Assembly: GCF_965363235.1 (NCBI RefSeq)
Contig: NC_134846.1
Coordinates: 58,703,121 to 58,767,120, forward strand
From: Mytilus galloprovincialis
Taxonomy: Eukaryota; Mollusca; Bivalvia; Mytilida; Mytilidae
Reading direction: 5' to 3'
Length of the DNA stretch: 64,000 nucleotides
The notes under the pieces were generated by a model. It was not told where the DNA came from. It was given only the letters and a program-made list of their open reading frames with translations, and made no database searches. This document shows, piece after piece, positions 14,701-24,500 of this stretch (the first letter of the stretch is position 1; each line of letters opens with the position of its first letter). Position numbers and translations under genes: made by a program.

Positions 14701-17700
14701 GATTAAAAAATGTTTGTACAGTATAATCCTTTGTTTGCACAAGTTTTCCTTCTATTCCCACATGAAATTTTACCTTTTCTTACCAGATTTATAAAAAGTG
14801 GGAATAGAGGGAATGAACCACAAATGTTGCGATTTTTACATTGATATATCATACACCCTAAAACCACAAGCAAGGTTGATCATAGATGCATCAGTTTCTT
14901 ATAAGACATTTTCTAATACTATTCGAAACCGACGCTTACATCTATGCCTGAGACTACAGGTAACCTTTTTGAAAAGGGATAATCTCAATGTGTACAAATA
15001 CCACAGCGTTTTTGTTTAAAAAAAAAGCTTCTTTACATTTTTGATGTTGTTTAAAACTTTTGTTTTCAAATGATTTGCACTTTATTAGTTCTTTATGATA
15101 GCTGCTAATTGATTGATATCAAAATAAAAGGTGAGGGGACTTTGTGTATATTAATGTCATGTCGGGAACTATATAACTTGATATGCAATACACGTTAATG
15201 TTGTTTTTCTGTTGTGTCGTTGTTCTCCTCTTATTATTCATGCGTTTCCCTCAGTTTTAGTTAGTAACCCGGATTTGTTTTTTTCTCAGTTGATTTATGA
15301 TTTTCGAACAGCGGTATACAACTGTTGCCTTTATTTGCTCATTTTTGAAGCCTTGAACTGTATAGTTGTTAACAAGTACGTAAATTAGTCTCTGTTTTAT
15401 AATCACCTCATTGCCAATCTCACTACATCTTTTTTGTTTTTTTGTATAAGTAAAGTATTTTATGAAACTAAGGTATTTTCAATGGTGTACATATTTAACA
15501 TTTTTATCTTTCATTAGTACGAAATGCTTGAAATACATTAAACTTGCCTAAAATATAGATAAATCCAGATCCTAGAATTGTTTTATACTTCCCTGAATGG
15601 ACATCTGCAATATATCCTCCAAATGTAGGGACAAGAAATACAGAACCTGAATAACAAACAAAAATAATTCATTTAATTTCTAAGAATGAAAAAGACTGGT
15701 CTATACATTTCCATAAGCAGTTTTTAAAACTTGTTACTCTTTATTCTATAGAAGAGTCTCTATAGGAAAGCATAAAAACAACAAAATGGAACAAATTGAA
15801 TGTTTAAATTTCAGTCCAACAATTTCCTGTGGTATCGAGTATAATTGATGTATTCGCCGTTCGTACGTAACCCTTCTTTAAAATCCGTCCACATTTTAAG
15901 TCTGTTCAAAGACATGCTATCTTAACAATATCATGTTCGTAACTGTTTGTTAAATATCTGTTTTACATATATATAAGTGCTTTATAAAAACAACTGCAAA
16001 TAGAAGTTGTCTAAGAGCAAATTTACTTTGCATTTCAGCCTAACATTAATGTTTTGAATATAACGAACGACGCTACAAAGTCATGTGATATTTTGTACTC
16101 GATTTTTTTCAAAATTTTGTTAGATGATATAACCTTAGGTATTTTTTTAAATTTTGTTAGATGATATAAAACGTATGTATTTTCAAAATTTCGTTAGATG
16201 ACATAAAACTTGTAAAAACTAGTTTTAATGGCTACTAAATCGATATTTGTAATCATTTTACTGTCTGGTGGTCAGAAAAGAACATTTTTATCCTGCTTTA
16301 GTAAAGTAATTGCATATGTGATGATATCTTAAAAACTTGTTGCGTTCCGTTTTTACAGTTCATATAAGAAATCACAGTAACTCGATCTTCTGTGTCAACA
16401 ACTTCTAAAGATTATGGCTACTTTTTGTGCCCAGTCTGAGGATTTACACGTTGACCGAACGAACTCTTACAACACATCAGCATATGTTTCTTCATGTGCA
16501 ATTCAAATAGTTAACTTCCATTTCATATATAATTACATTAATTTGGTTTTTGTAACGATACTAAAGCAACAGTAGTTAATCAATATTTAATTCTCATGAA
16601 TTCCTTAAGAATACACAAGCAAGGTAAACAAATAATAATCATAAGGTAATCAAATGAACTCCAACAAAAAACGAGACCGGGTGCGTCTGCTACAGTATGT
16701 GCTTTATCCACCACGCAAATCCAAACTCATTCATGGGCTTTGCTCATTGTTGAAGGCCATAAGGTGACCTATAGTTATCAATTTCTGTGTCATTTCGGTC
16801 TCATGTGGAGAGTTGTCTCATTGGCAATCATACCACATCTTCTTTTTTGTATATATGTCAATACCGGTATATAATTATAGGATCTGGATATACAGACCAG
16901 CCAATTATTCTGGTATCTAAAGATCTAAGACCAGTCTAAATTAGCCTGAGTTTACTGACACCTTGGAGTAAGTCAAATTATATTATTCTGATACTGGTAT
17001 TGGAATTTCAACCATTATGAAATATTCAATTGATTGTACTGCTGGTAGACTATCAGTCCCCGAGAGTTTCATTAGCTCAGTAGTCAGTACTTCGTGGGTT
17101 TTTTTCTAATTTTTTAACATCATGCATGCACGTCTAAAAGACGACTACCAGCAGTCTATTAAACACTAAATAACTTCATAACGATTCATAATAACAGATA
17201 TTATATCTATTAGTAGCTAGATCTACAATGGCTAAAATTTCAAAAGAGGAATATTCCTAGATGAATCATACATTAAGACAATATCAATTGGACACAGTTC
17301 CAGTTTTTGTTTGTTTTTTTATTTTTGTTAAGATAACACATTTATCTGTGAATTTTATCGATAATAATCATCAAAGGAAATTTCCCGAAGTCCTTATATA
17401 ACTCATAAACCTAATACAAAATCGTTGTATGTCGTAGTATAGTGAGAGCAAGATAGATGTTGTTATCTTTTAATGCTTTTTGTTAGTATTAAATACCATT
17501 ACTGTAGATTCATTTATTTTCGTGGATACCAATTTCCGTGGATTGATATCAACTTTCGTATTAGTGGACATTTCAATTCGTATGTTTGGTTTCTTTAGAA
17601 AATATGTAATTCGTTGAACATTTAAACTTGTGGTTCCACTGTACCCACGACATCCACGAAAAGTAGTATCCAATGAATATTAATGAATCCACCGTAGTAT

Positions 17701-18350
17701 TTCATTACTCAAACGTTTATTAATTTATTGAAAAGAATGGAGTTCTCTTTTGAAATACAACATCTGGTAGGATAAGATAAAACCATCAATAGCAACACAT
17801 AATTTTTCTCTTACACCAGTAATCAATGACATTTAAATGATACATTATTTTTGTTATGTATACATTCATAATTGACTTCGTTTACTGTCAGCAAGGAGGA
17901 AGTAAATGCATATAATGTATACCTTGTCTAAAGATTAAACTAACTTTATACCGTGCAAAGGTTTAAAGTAAAAAAAAATGATATTTTAATATCCATAGAC
18001 ACTAGACTTGGGCTTTCTTTGTTGTTCGTTATAAATGAACCAAATCATTCAGCCTTCAACACATTATGAAGTCACGAATACTAAAATACTACTACACCTG
18101 TAAATATGATGTTGATAACAGCAGCATGCGATGAGGATATGTCCAGTGACAATGTACAATATAATATCAGATTAGCTACAACACTGTAATACGCTAAACG
18201 TTTACACACAACAGTCAGTATGATACAAACTACAGCAATCCTATCTGGATCGGTTCTATATGTGTCATTTTGTTCAGAACTTTGTATTGTTGTTGTTGTA
18301 CTTTCATGCTGTATTCTCTCAGAGTGCAGTAGTGGATCTGTCTCTTCCAT
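2736..18350 (-). CDS. SLC15A4-like: Gene A: SLC15A4-like POT transporter, 3' end outside window
   Basis: Predicted multi-pass proton-coupled peptide/histidine transporter, probably endolysosomal by homology. Exons in transcript order: 18350-18098, 15646-15548, 8726-8659, 7292-7153, 6740-6568, 5707-5526, 3614-3428, 2924-2736; together 430 codons. The last two exons (EFxYSxAP segment and C-terminal helix) should lie left of position 1. The start MEETDPLLHS matches gene B; an in-frame ATG at 18404 would add 18 residues. Visible family marks are GGYIADVHSGKY (exon 2), GSGGIKSNIGPLGAQQ (exon 4), SWFYWFINFGAVIA (exons 4-5), STFFLQSERLD (exon 7) and IPQFTLIGASEVF (exon 8). The TM1 ExxER motif reads VVCKR (residues 47-51), so both glutamates are gone. 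Intron 2 starts with GC and contains the Naiad element. It is either a working but altered transporter or an early-stage pseudogene; no frameshift or stop was seen in the eight exons. Confidence 0.85.
3650..3792 (+). repeat. 140-bp dispersed repeat, family 1
   Basis: Consensus runs from GGCCTTTTATAGCTGACTAT through GGCCGTACGGTGACCTATAG to TTGGCAATCATACCACATCT then CTTCTTTTTT. This copy lies directly upstream of gene A exon 7 and accounts for a shadow frame there. Confidence 0.85.
5055..5451. mobile_element. MITE in gene A intron 6
   Basis: 397-bp element with CAGYCCTTGGATGGTGTAAA inverted ends and TA on both sides. The interior is rich in GGTGTA / TGGTGTAATGG-type motifs. It inserted into an older dispersed repeat (4880-5052) and lies 74 bp downstream of gene A exon 6. 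Confidence 0.75.
9230..9370. repeat. Tandem duplication of a ~70-bp unit
   Basis: Two copies of a unit starting TGATACTTAAAAATAGAGAA / TTGTACTTAAAAATGAAGAA and sharing AGATTGGAGT(T/C)AGATTTATT, in gene A intron 2. Confidence 0.8.
9444..9937 (-). repeat. 3' pseudo-LTR of the Naiad
   Basis: Direct repeat partner of 13475-13968. Short tips of the same family occur alone at 23345-23437 and at 46573-46730, so pseudo-LTR fragments are dispersed in this genome. Confidence 0.9.
9973..10010 (-). promoter_or_regulatory. Candidate SECIS element of the Naiad
   Basis: About 75 bases after the TAA the minus strand has ATGA, then 12 nt, AA, 16 nt, then TGAT. ATGA and TGAT can form the non-canonical SECIS quartet. 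The 5' TAC pairs with GTA and ACCCC with GGGAG on either side of an apical loop holding AA, and the flanks (TTATGATAGT and ATTCATATGA) give a partial basal stem. The decayed copy has the same core at 48375-48412 with two substitutions outside the quartet and the AA. Confidence 0.6.
10083..13091 (-). CDS. Naiad polyprotein: GIY-YIG endonuclease plus RT, four in-frame TGA (selenocysteine)
   Basis: Retrotransposon protein for nicking the target and copying RNA into DNA. From ATG 13091 the frame runs 1002 codons to a TAA. TGA occurs at codons 55, 86, 97 and 522, and there is no TAA or TAG inside. Domains: Cys-rich knuckle (C50, U55, C58, U86, U97, C102); GIY-YIG nuclease (IIY 91-93, QYVGET 105-110, R117, later H residues in HLKKHSHP, then INELNWIKKL); CxC linker C385-N-C387; conserved FVPADKAANN just before U522; RT from about 570 with motif A Asp658 (SFDFSTLYTTLP), IGIPMGTNCAPL, and motif C at 787-790. 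Motif C reads YLDN, not YLDD, so this copy may be impaired. Another ORF call would split it into three pieces at the TGAs. A start upstream of 13091 is unlikely because an in-frame stop lies at about 13210. Confidence 0.85.
11526..12929 (-). other. Four in-frame TGA codons, probable selenocysteine sites
   Basis: TGA at 12929-12927, 12836-12834, 12803-12801 and 11528-11526, all in the same frame as the coding sequence on both sides. Contexts: CHAKK-U-LTCP, ETDIT-U-KTN, IIYLLT-U-NKPGC and NNIIIV-U-RKFY. From my knowledge of the family, relatives carry cysteine at these places, in the zinc-knuckle/GIY-YIG cysteines and in the VV-C-KKYY-like segment after the ADKAANN motif. Four random nonsense mutations would rarely all be TGA and all hit cysteine positions. 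Confidence 0.8.
13475..13968 (-). repeat. 5' pseudo-LTR of the Naiad
   Basis: 494 bp direct repeat of 9444-9937, starting TAAAATTGAG on the plus strand and ending CTCAATTA. The differences seen are CAGCCGAAGG for CAGCCAAAGG, and ATGCAAGC for ATGCCAGC. Confidence 0.9.
13970..14440 (-). mobile_element. 3' fragment of a non-LTR (LINE) retrotransposon
   Basis: The open frame 14432-14091 encodes the C-terminal tail of a LINE reverse transcriptase. KCVLCNSDAIGDEYHYIFNC has the C-x2-C...H-x4-C layout of the zf-RVT knuckle that follows RT in such elements. The RT itself is absent, so the copy is 5' truncated. It abuts the Naiad pseudo-LTR at 13968. Confidence 0.7.
15546..15547 (-). other. GC donor of gene A intron 2
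   Basis: On the minus strand exon 2 ends TTTTAG and the intron begins GCAAGTT, the strong consensus for rare GC-AG introns. The acceptor is the TTTACAG before exon 3 at 8726. Gene B has the same GC donor at the same place; gene C uses GTAAG there. Confidence 0.85.
16734..16852 (+). repeat. Dispersed repeat, family 1, 5' truncated
   Basis: Starts at GGGCTTTGCTCATTGTTGAA; in gene A intron 1. Confidence 0.8.
17038..17155. repeat. Inverted repeat, CTGGTAGAC type
   Basis: ACTGCTGGTAGAC and GACTACCAGCAGT face each other across about 90 bp holding AGCTCAGTAGTCAGTACTTCG. Single arms recur at 25735-25795 and 58747-58808. Confidence 0.55.
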
Positions 18351-18880
18351 TGGTCTATCTACTAAACTGTTATCTATTGTGCAGATTGAATTAATACCAA
18401 ACAATGTTTGTCCATTTCGTGTTTACAAGTATTTAACTGTCTACCAGCAAAGTCCAACTATTTTAAACTGTTAAACAATCCAGGTATAATTTTTGTTTGC
18501 CATCATTATTTCTGTGTCAAAGCGTACAATACGGGTCATTAAAGGTTTAAAAGAAAAATGTTCAATGCACGCAACAAAATCTTGATAGAGCTTATTTTAA
18601 CCTTGTTTTGTGTACCACGCCGACTCTAAACAAAGCTTATTTATTATTATTATTAATACTAATAATGTTATCGTTGTTTAGTCAAGCTTTTCGGTTATCT
18701 TATAAGACATGTGAAACTGATATAAAATTTGTTTTGTCATTTTTATTCAAATGTAACTTGAAACGAGTTAATATTAAATAGATGTTATCTTTTTTATAAT
18801 TATATATAATTGATTATTGACATAGTTTGTTTTTTTTATAAATTAAACATTTGTTTTCTTCTCGATCGAAGAAATTTAAA
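18351..18880 (-). other. 5' flank of gene A, homologous to that of gene B
   Basis: Stretches such as GTCCAACTATTTT, CGTACAATACGGGTCA and TTATTCAAATGTAACTTGAAA have counterparts at 40448-40640 and, beyond the Harbinger insertion, 42334-42600. Homology ends near 18880/42600, which I take as the right edge of the duplicated block. No clear TATA box. Confidence 0.65.
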
Positions 18881-21324
18881 TTTCATCGTCTAAACCATGT
18901 CAAATTTGATGCAAAATTTGCTCGATCGGACCAAAATCCGGCGAAAAGCATGACTTTTGGCCAAGGCGGGGGCCAAATGTCTATGTAACCACCACTGACG
19001 GTTTTTGGTACATAATGAAATATTTTCGATATTTACGCCAGATGGCCGTTTAGATGTCACTAAGGAAAGACTGTGGTGCTCTTTAACAATTTCTGCGCAA
19101 ATGGTGCTTTACTGAAATTGCTCCAAAGTTTCTACCGTGACCACCAGTGAACTTTTTTGACCTTTGGACAGCCATCAGAGTCGATATCGGATATGTTAAA
19201 GATCAAATGTATCGGTCTTGCTGATAGTTTCTTGCTTTTTGTACCCCGGGATGTGACTTAATATTAAATGGTCCATTTTGGTTGAATTTGTGGATGATTT
19301 GGGTTATTGTAGAGGCTACAACTTCAGTCTTTTCGTAATTGTATGCTGTGAAAGGCTTCATTGGATCATGCCCAAAACTGCATGTCGCTGTTTGTCAGAA
19401 AGTCCTGGCATTTACTCAAATGTTTTTTGCAGTTTCACAACAATAAGGGCGGGAAAATTCATGACATTAGCAAGGCTTTAAATGACAAAATCGTGAAAAT
19501 GTTGCGTATGTTGAAAAGCGGTGAACTCGGTTTATGTCCGTTCAAAATAACTCTTACTTCGCATTTGTTCCAAAAATCACTCAACCGTAAAGTTGTCGAC
19601 AATTGTCTTAAAAGTCATTTTCAACCAATTATACAAAGTTCAAATATAAATAAAATAAAAATTATAAGATTTTTTTGAAAAACAAAAGTGTTGCGTTTTC
19701 ATTGGCACTCAGTATATTTATAAACACATACGCACATACATTTTATAAATAATTCTTTCCCATTGTGTATATTTCAATAAGATAGTTAACATTTTATTCT
19801 TTATTGTTACTTTACTTTCCTTTAAATGAATACGTGAATGTATTACATGCTTGCCATATGTAGTTATGAAGATTTCTGTAAAGATGTGATGAAAACCAAT
19901 TCATCGATAGATAAAGTTTAAAGAAGGATAAAAAAAAACACCAAAGAGGACGCTTAACAACTCACATGGAACAGAAAAAAAACAAAGATACAAAAAGGAC
20001 ATTCAAATCCAAATAAGTCGAATAAGTATAATTTTAAAAGAACGAATTGGGAAAAAAGATTTAAGTCATATTAAACGAGTGACTGGTGAAAAATAAATTT
20101 TATCCAATTCTTGAACCAATGCATGTATGTATCATAAATAATCCGTTCGGTAAGTTTTCTATTTTACTTGATATCCGAAAACTAACAAATAAGTTAAATC
20201 TCATAAAACATAATTCATTTTTACAAATTGAACACAATAATCATCATTTAAAGTTATGAATGAAAACACTTGCATGTTATCACTAATGGTTTTTTCGTAA
20301 GCTTATGTACCTTTGCAAGAAATATGTCAACAATAGAGTAATAAGATATGCAATCAGTATCCTGCGTATTTGTTTCATTCCCATAGGGCAAAATCAGACA
20401 GTTGACGAGACCTTGTTGGATTCATATATTGAACAGCTGATATACATTGTGTGTTTTTTTCTAGTTACCTTCATGCACATGTATATACATATATAATTAA
20501 AATTACATCCAACACTACAATCTCTTCAGGATATATGCAACATGTTTAACATGTTTTGTGAAATTTGAAAAATGTGCACATGGTAAACTGTAATACAGCA
20601 ACATTTAAATAGAACGACATTTGATAACGATCGTAGTTTTTAACATTAATTACTTCTTTTTTTAATCTTCGACTAAACCTTGTACTGCTATAAAACATCT
20701 GATTTATTTAATAACAATAATCCCGACCCCATAAATATTCAACTAGAAAAACAAAGACAATACTCCATATTGAATGTTGTGTACGGAATCGATTATAGCG
20801 ACCGATTTATTTTTAAATCTTTCAAATTCACCAGTGCATATTCAAACTCTCAAATTTCTGACATTCTATTTATAGATTATTCATAAATTATATAACAATA
20901 TAACAATAATTATCTTAATATGACTAGCTTTTTTTGCTTTGAGAATAAACCCATGATCTATATCCAATTTGTTTTTTGCAAATGCGTATATTGACTACTG
21001 CAGAATAATGAATTCTATCAAATTGGCAAGCATTAAATATACCCGTATTTAATTAACTTAAAACACTTCCATACTCTTAAATGATGCACATGTTGTTACT
21101 AATTCATTTATTATGATCGTAATGTGTTACATTTGGAAATTGACATATTTGACCTAGATACGACAATCGACCTCCCGCTGAAAAATCACAGTGCCAGTCG
21201 TTTGCTTCTTTACAAACAAACAAAAAGAGGTTCATGGAAGATTATGCACAATGGCTCTACGCTTATACACATCGGACATAGAAACTTCCTTAATTGTCCT
21301 AATAAGAATCGAAATAATTGATGC
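18881..21324. other. Intergenic A-B
   Basis: Holds the Tc1-like remnant; the rest (about 19700-21320) is AT-rich with no gene I can support. Confidence 0.6.
19030..19405 (-). pseudogene. Tc1-like transposase remnant
   Basis: Broken frames on the minus strand give LSDKQRHAVLGMIQ, then STITQIIHKFNQNG...QQDRYI, then ISVKHHLRRNC. These fit the N-terminal helix-turn-helix order of Tc1 transposases (LS..QR...GM, STV.R.w.r..qtG, ..QDRYI, iS..TVR.RL). At least two frameshifts and several stops; no catalytic domain. Family call from pattern only. Confidence 0.5.
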
Positions 21325-21450
21325 AAGCTATACTTTATTGTAGTTTTAACATGGGTAGGCATTATATTTGTGTTATTTTAGCCCCCACTATCGCTCGGGC
21401 AAAAATAATACAATGCCAACCCATGTTAAAACTACAATAAAGTATAGCTT
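21325..21450. repeat. 126-bp hairpin in the 3' flank of gene B
   Basis: AAGCTATACTTTATTGTAGT and the next 12 bases are repeated in inverse orientation at the far end, arms about 56-60 nt with one indel, loop about 10 nt. It starts 96 bp after the gene B stop codon. On the gene's strand the second arm contains AATAAA (21339-21334), so the hairpin may form the 3' end of the transcript. Confidence 0.8.
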
Positions 21451-21545
21451 ACATTAAATTGTTTCTTAATTAACATTTAATGTACATGGATATACTTTGT
21501 TTTATGCTTTAATTGTAGTAAAGGTCTTGATATTTAGTAATTTTT

Positions 21546-24500
21546 TTAATCGCCCAGGTCGTTACCGGCGTTGTGAGACCTTTCATTGTTTTGTTCTTTT
21601 GAGTTCTTGTATCTTTTAGCAACAAAAATAAACAGTATGAAATTTAAAAAAGTAAGTACTGCAAATAAAAAGAATAAGTTTTCTGCCTTTCCATTGTTGA
21701 TATCATCTGGAAGCCACAGATCTGGAATAAATAAGAACATAAATCTATTTAAAAAGAGTTTTAGTATCAATATAAAGACGTTTTTGCCTAATGACTGAAT
21801 GAATAAAACACGTCATCAGGTCCGAGTGCACAGTTATTTTGTAATACATTTCTTTTAGACAATAAATGGAAATAACAAAAATCCAACCAGCATTTTCTCA
21901 ATAATATTCTTACAGTGTGTTGTACTACTTTTGGGACAAATTTGATCAAAAATATAGAAAACTTTATCGGCTCAAACTCAAAAAAGGGAAAATTCTATGT
22001 AAAGGTGGTCTTGAAATCTTTTGACAGCTTCCGAAATGCTAATTTTTAACCTTTTTCAGCTGAACCAAATCACTACTTTAATTTAAAATTCATGAATCCA
22101 ATTTTTTCACAAGGTAATTTTATCCCTCTTCTTGCTGTTTTAGGCATAAAACATGAAGACAAAAATTGGAAAGAGTATTAAAAAAATTGGCAAGTAACAC
22201 ACTGTCCACACTATATTTGTGGACAACGAAATTCAAGGAACGATAACTGTGTACTCGGACCATCAAACAGCAACAGTAGGTGTTATATATTCATAACAAA
22301 CAGTTCTTAATTTTCTGTTTATAAAATAAATTCTAAATCATTATGAAACTAATGTTCCAACTCTCATATGCAAAGTTGAGCTTAGATGGTGAGATTCTTT
22401 TTTGAATGTCCTTTTTTAGTAATCAAGTACCTTCTATATAAATACATCCATGGCTTTCAAGTTTGTTTCTTAGAATTCCTAATGAAGATATTTCCTGAAA
22501 AAACGCGTCGGACGCATATAATCATATAATCGATATAATATCATATTATACGAGACATTATGTTGTTTAATAAATGAAAAAAAAATAAGCCAACTATAAA
22601 TGGTTGATTAAAAGAAAAAAAACGTCACTTATTTTTTTGATTTTTTTTATCCATTAATTATTTCAGCTTAATTTTGATTACTCCTTTTCTATGTTCTATG
22701 TTGGTAGTTAATTGTCTTCAGAATGTGTAAATTGATTTTGAAGTTATCAACGACCACTGGAATGTTTTCAGAATCATACACGAAGAAAGATTAGTGCTGT
22801 TAAATCTTTTTAACCGTACAGGGAAGAGAATATGACAAGGTTTTTAAGGTTTAAGAAAGCCATATTTTTATTTTTATTTTTTGTAAGATTTCTGATTTGC
22901 TTATAAAGTGAAGAACATTCTAGAATGGTCAGGTTGAAATTTCGCTTTTGTTGCTTGTAAAGGAAAAAACATATTTGTGTAGGAAAAGTTAATCCTTTAA
23001 ATCATTTTTTGGTGTATCTGTAAACTTGTTTCTGAAAGAAATTCGTATAATCTGCTTTGCAATTATACTATGACTTGCTTTTAGGTTCGCAAATTATGTG
23101 ATTTACATTACACTAAACTGTACCTTTAAATATTCCGTTCACTATTTTAATAATCATTAATGCAAAAAAAGCGCCTATTCCTATTGTATCTAAATATAAG
23201 CCCATGCATACTCCTTTCATCATGTCTGGTGCTTCCGAATATGTAAATTCCATGCCTACAATGAATTATGGGCATAAGAGTAGGTACATGAAATTTTTTT
23301 AAATTCTGCCTAAATAGTTGACTATTTTGTCTGCGCTACTAAACTTGTTAATAAAATTGAGAATGGAAATGGGGAATGCGTCAAAGAGACAACAACCCGA
23401 CCAAATAAAAAACAACAGCAGAGGGTCACCAACAGGTAAGCATTTATTACCATTAGGAAAATTATAATGGTAAAGATTAGACATTTGGATAAAATATTCG
23501 TGTGTCTATATGTATATATCTCATTTAGATGCTATAGAAAGAATATGAAAAGATTGAGTCTGCACATTGCATATCAAAAAAATTGTAAGGGTTCCGTTGA
23601 CCCCAGTGTCTCGCTACGTTTGCTGTTAATCGCAGGTTCAACTTCAATGAGGAAAAAATCAATAAAATTATTCCTCTTGATACTATATTTGACAGTAAGA
23701 AGCCTCTGTCCAAGTTTGGTAAAAATCCAGGATAGTTTATGAATCTAATAAATGTTATTAACTTTAACTGCAGACTGTATGTAATGTTAACTGGAAGAGA
23801 TACTAAGTCGATTAATTAGTAAAACACAGATACACAGATACAAACTTTTAACAAAATTTCCATCAAGATACTAGCTTTGGATCATAAACAAGCTTCTGTT
23901 CAAGTTTGGAACAAACCCAAAATAGTAAAGTTATTAAAATTTTATAAACATTAACCTTAGAGTGAATGCGTTGTTTTCCAAAATAGTAAAGTTATTAAAA
24001 TTTTATAAACATTAACCTTAAAGTGAATGTGTTGTTTCGCTGAAAATCTAAGTCCATTTAAAAGTAAAAAACGGAAAAAAATGGATTTTATTTTTACAAA
24101 AATTACTTCTGTATACTATCTTATGATCATAAACAAGCTTCTGTTCAAGTTTGGTAGAAATCCAAGATAGTTTTAGAAAGTTATTAAAATTTCAAAAACT
24201 TTAACAACAGAGTTAATATTTGTGAACGCCGCTGACGCCGACGACAACGCCGATGTAATGTAGGATCGCTATGTTTCTCTTTTTTTAACTAAAGTCGAAG
24301 GCTCGACAAAAAGCTAAACGTCTGTGTTATTTAAAAAGAAGAAAAATCACAAAAATACTGAACTCAGAGGAAAATCCAAAAGGGAAAACCTCAATCAAAT
24401 AGCAAAATTAAAAGCTCAAGCACATCAAACGAATGGATAACAACTGTCATATTCCTGACTGGGTACAAAACTTTTTTCTAAGAGAACTAACATTATTTGA

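Larger units (their letters stand above)
9021..14806. repeat. Inverted repeats bracketing the Naiad/LINE cluster
   Basis: CTATTCCCACTTTTTAAA at 9021-9038 faces its reverse complement at about 14788-14806 (CTATTCCCACTTTTTATAA when inverted). Extra copies of CTTCTATTCCCAC lie just inside each end (9050 and 14749). This could be the ends of an older DNA transposon that later received the Naiad and LINE. I found no clear target duplication. Confidence 0.35.

Noticed and set aside
18351..18404. Longer gene A start at 18404
   Set aside because: Gene B has an in-frame stop in the matching flank and both share MEETDPLLHS; the longer start is possible but not preferred.
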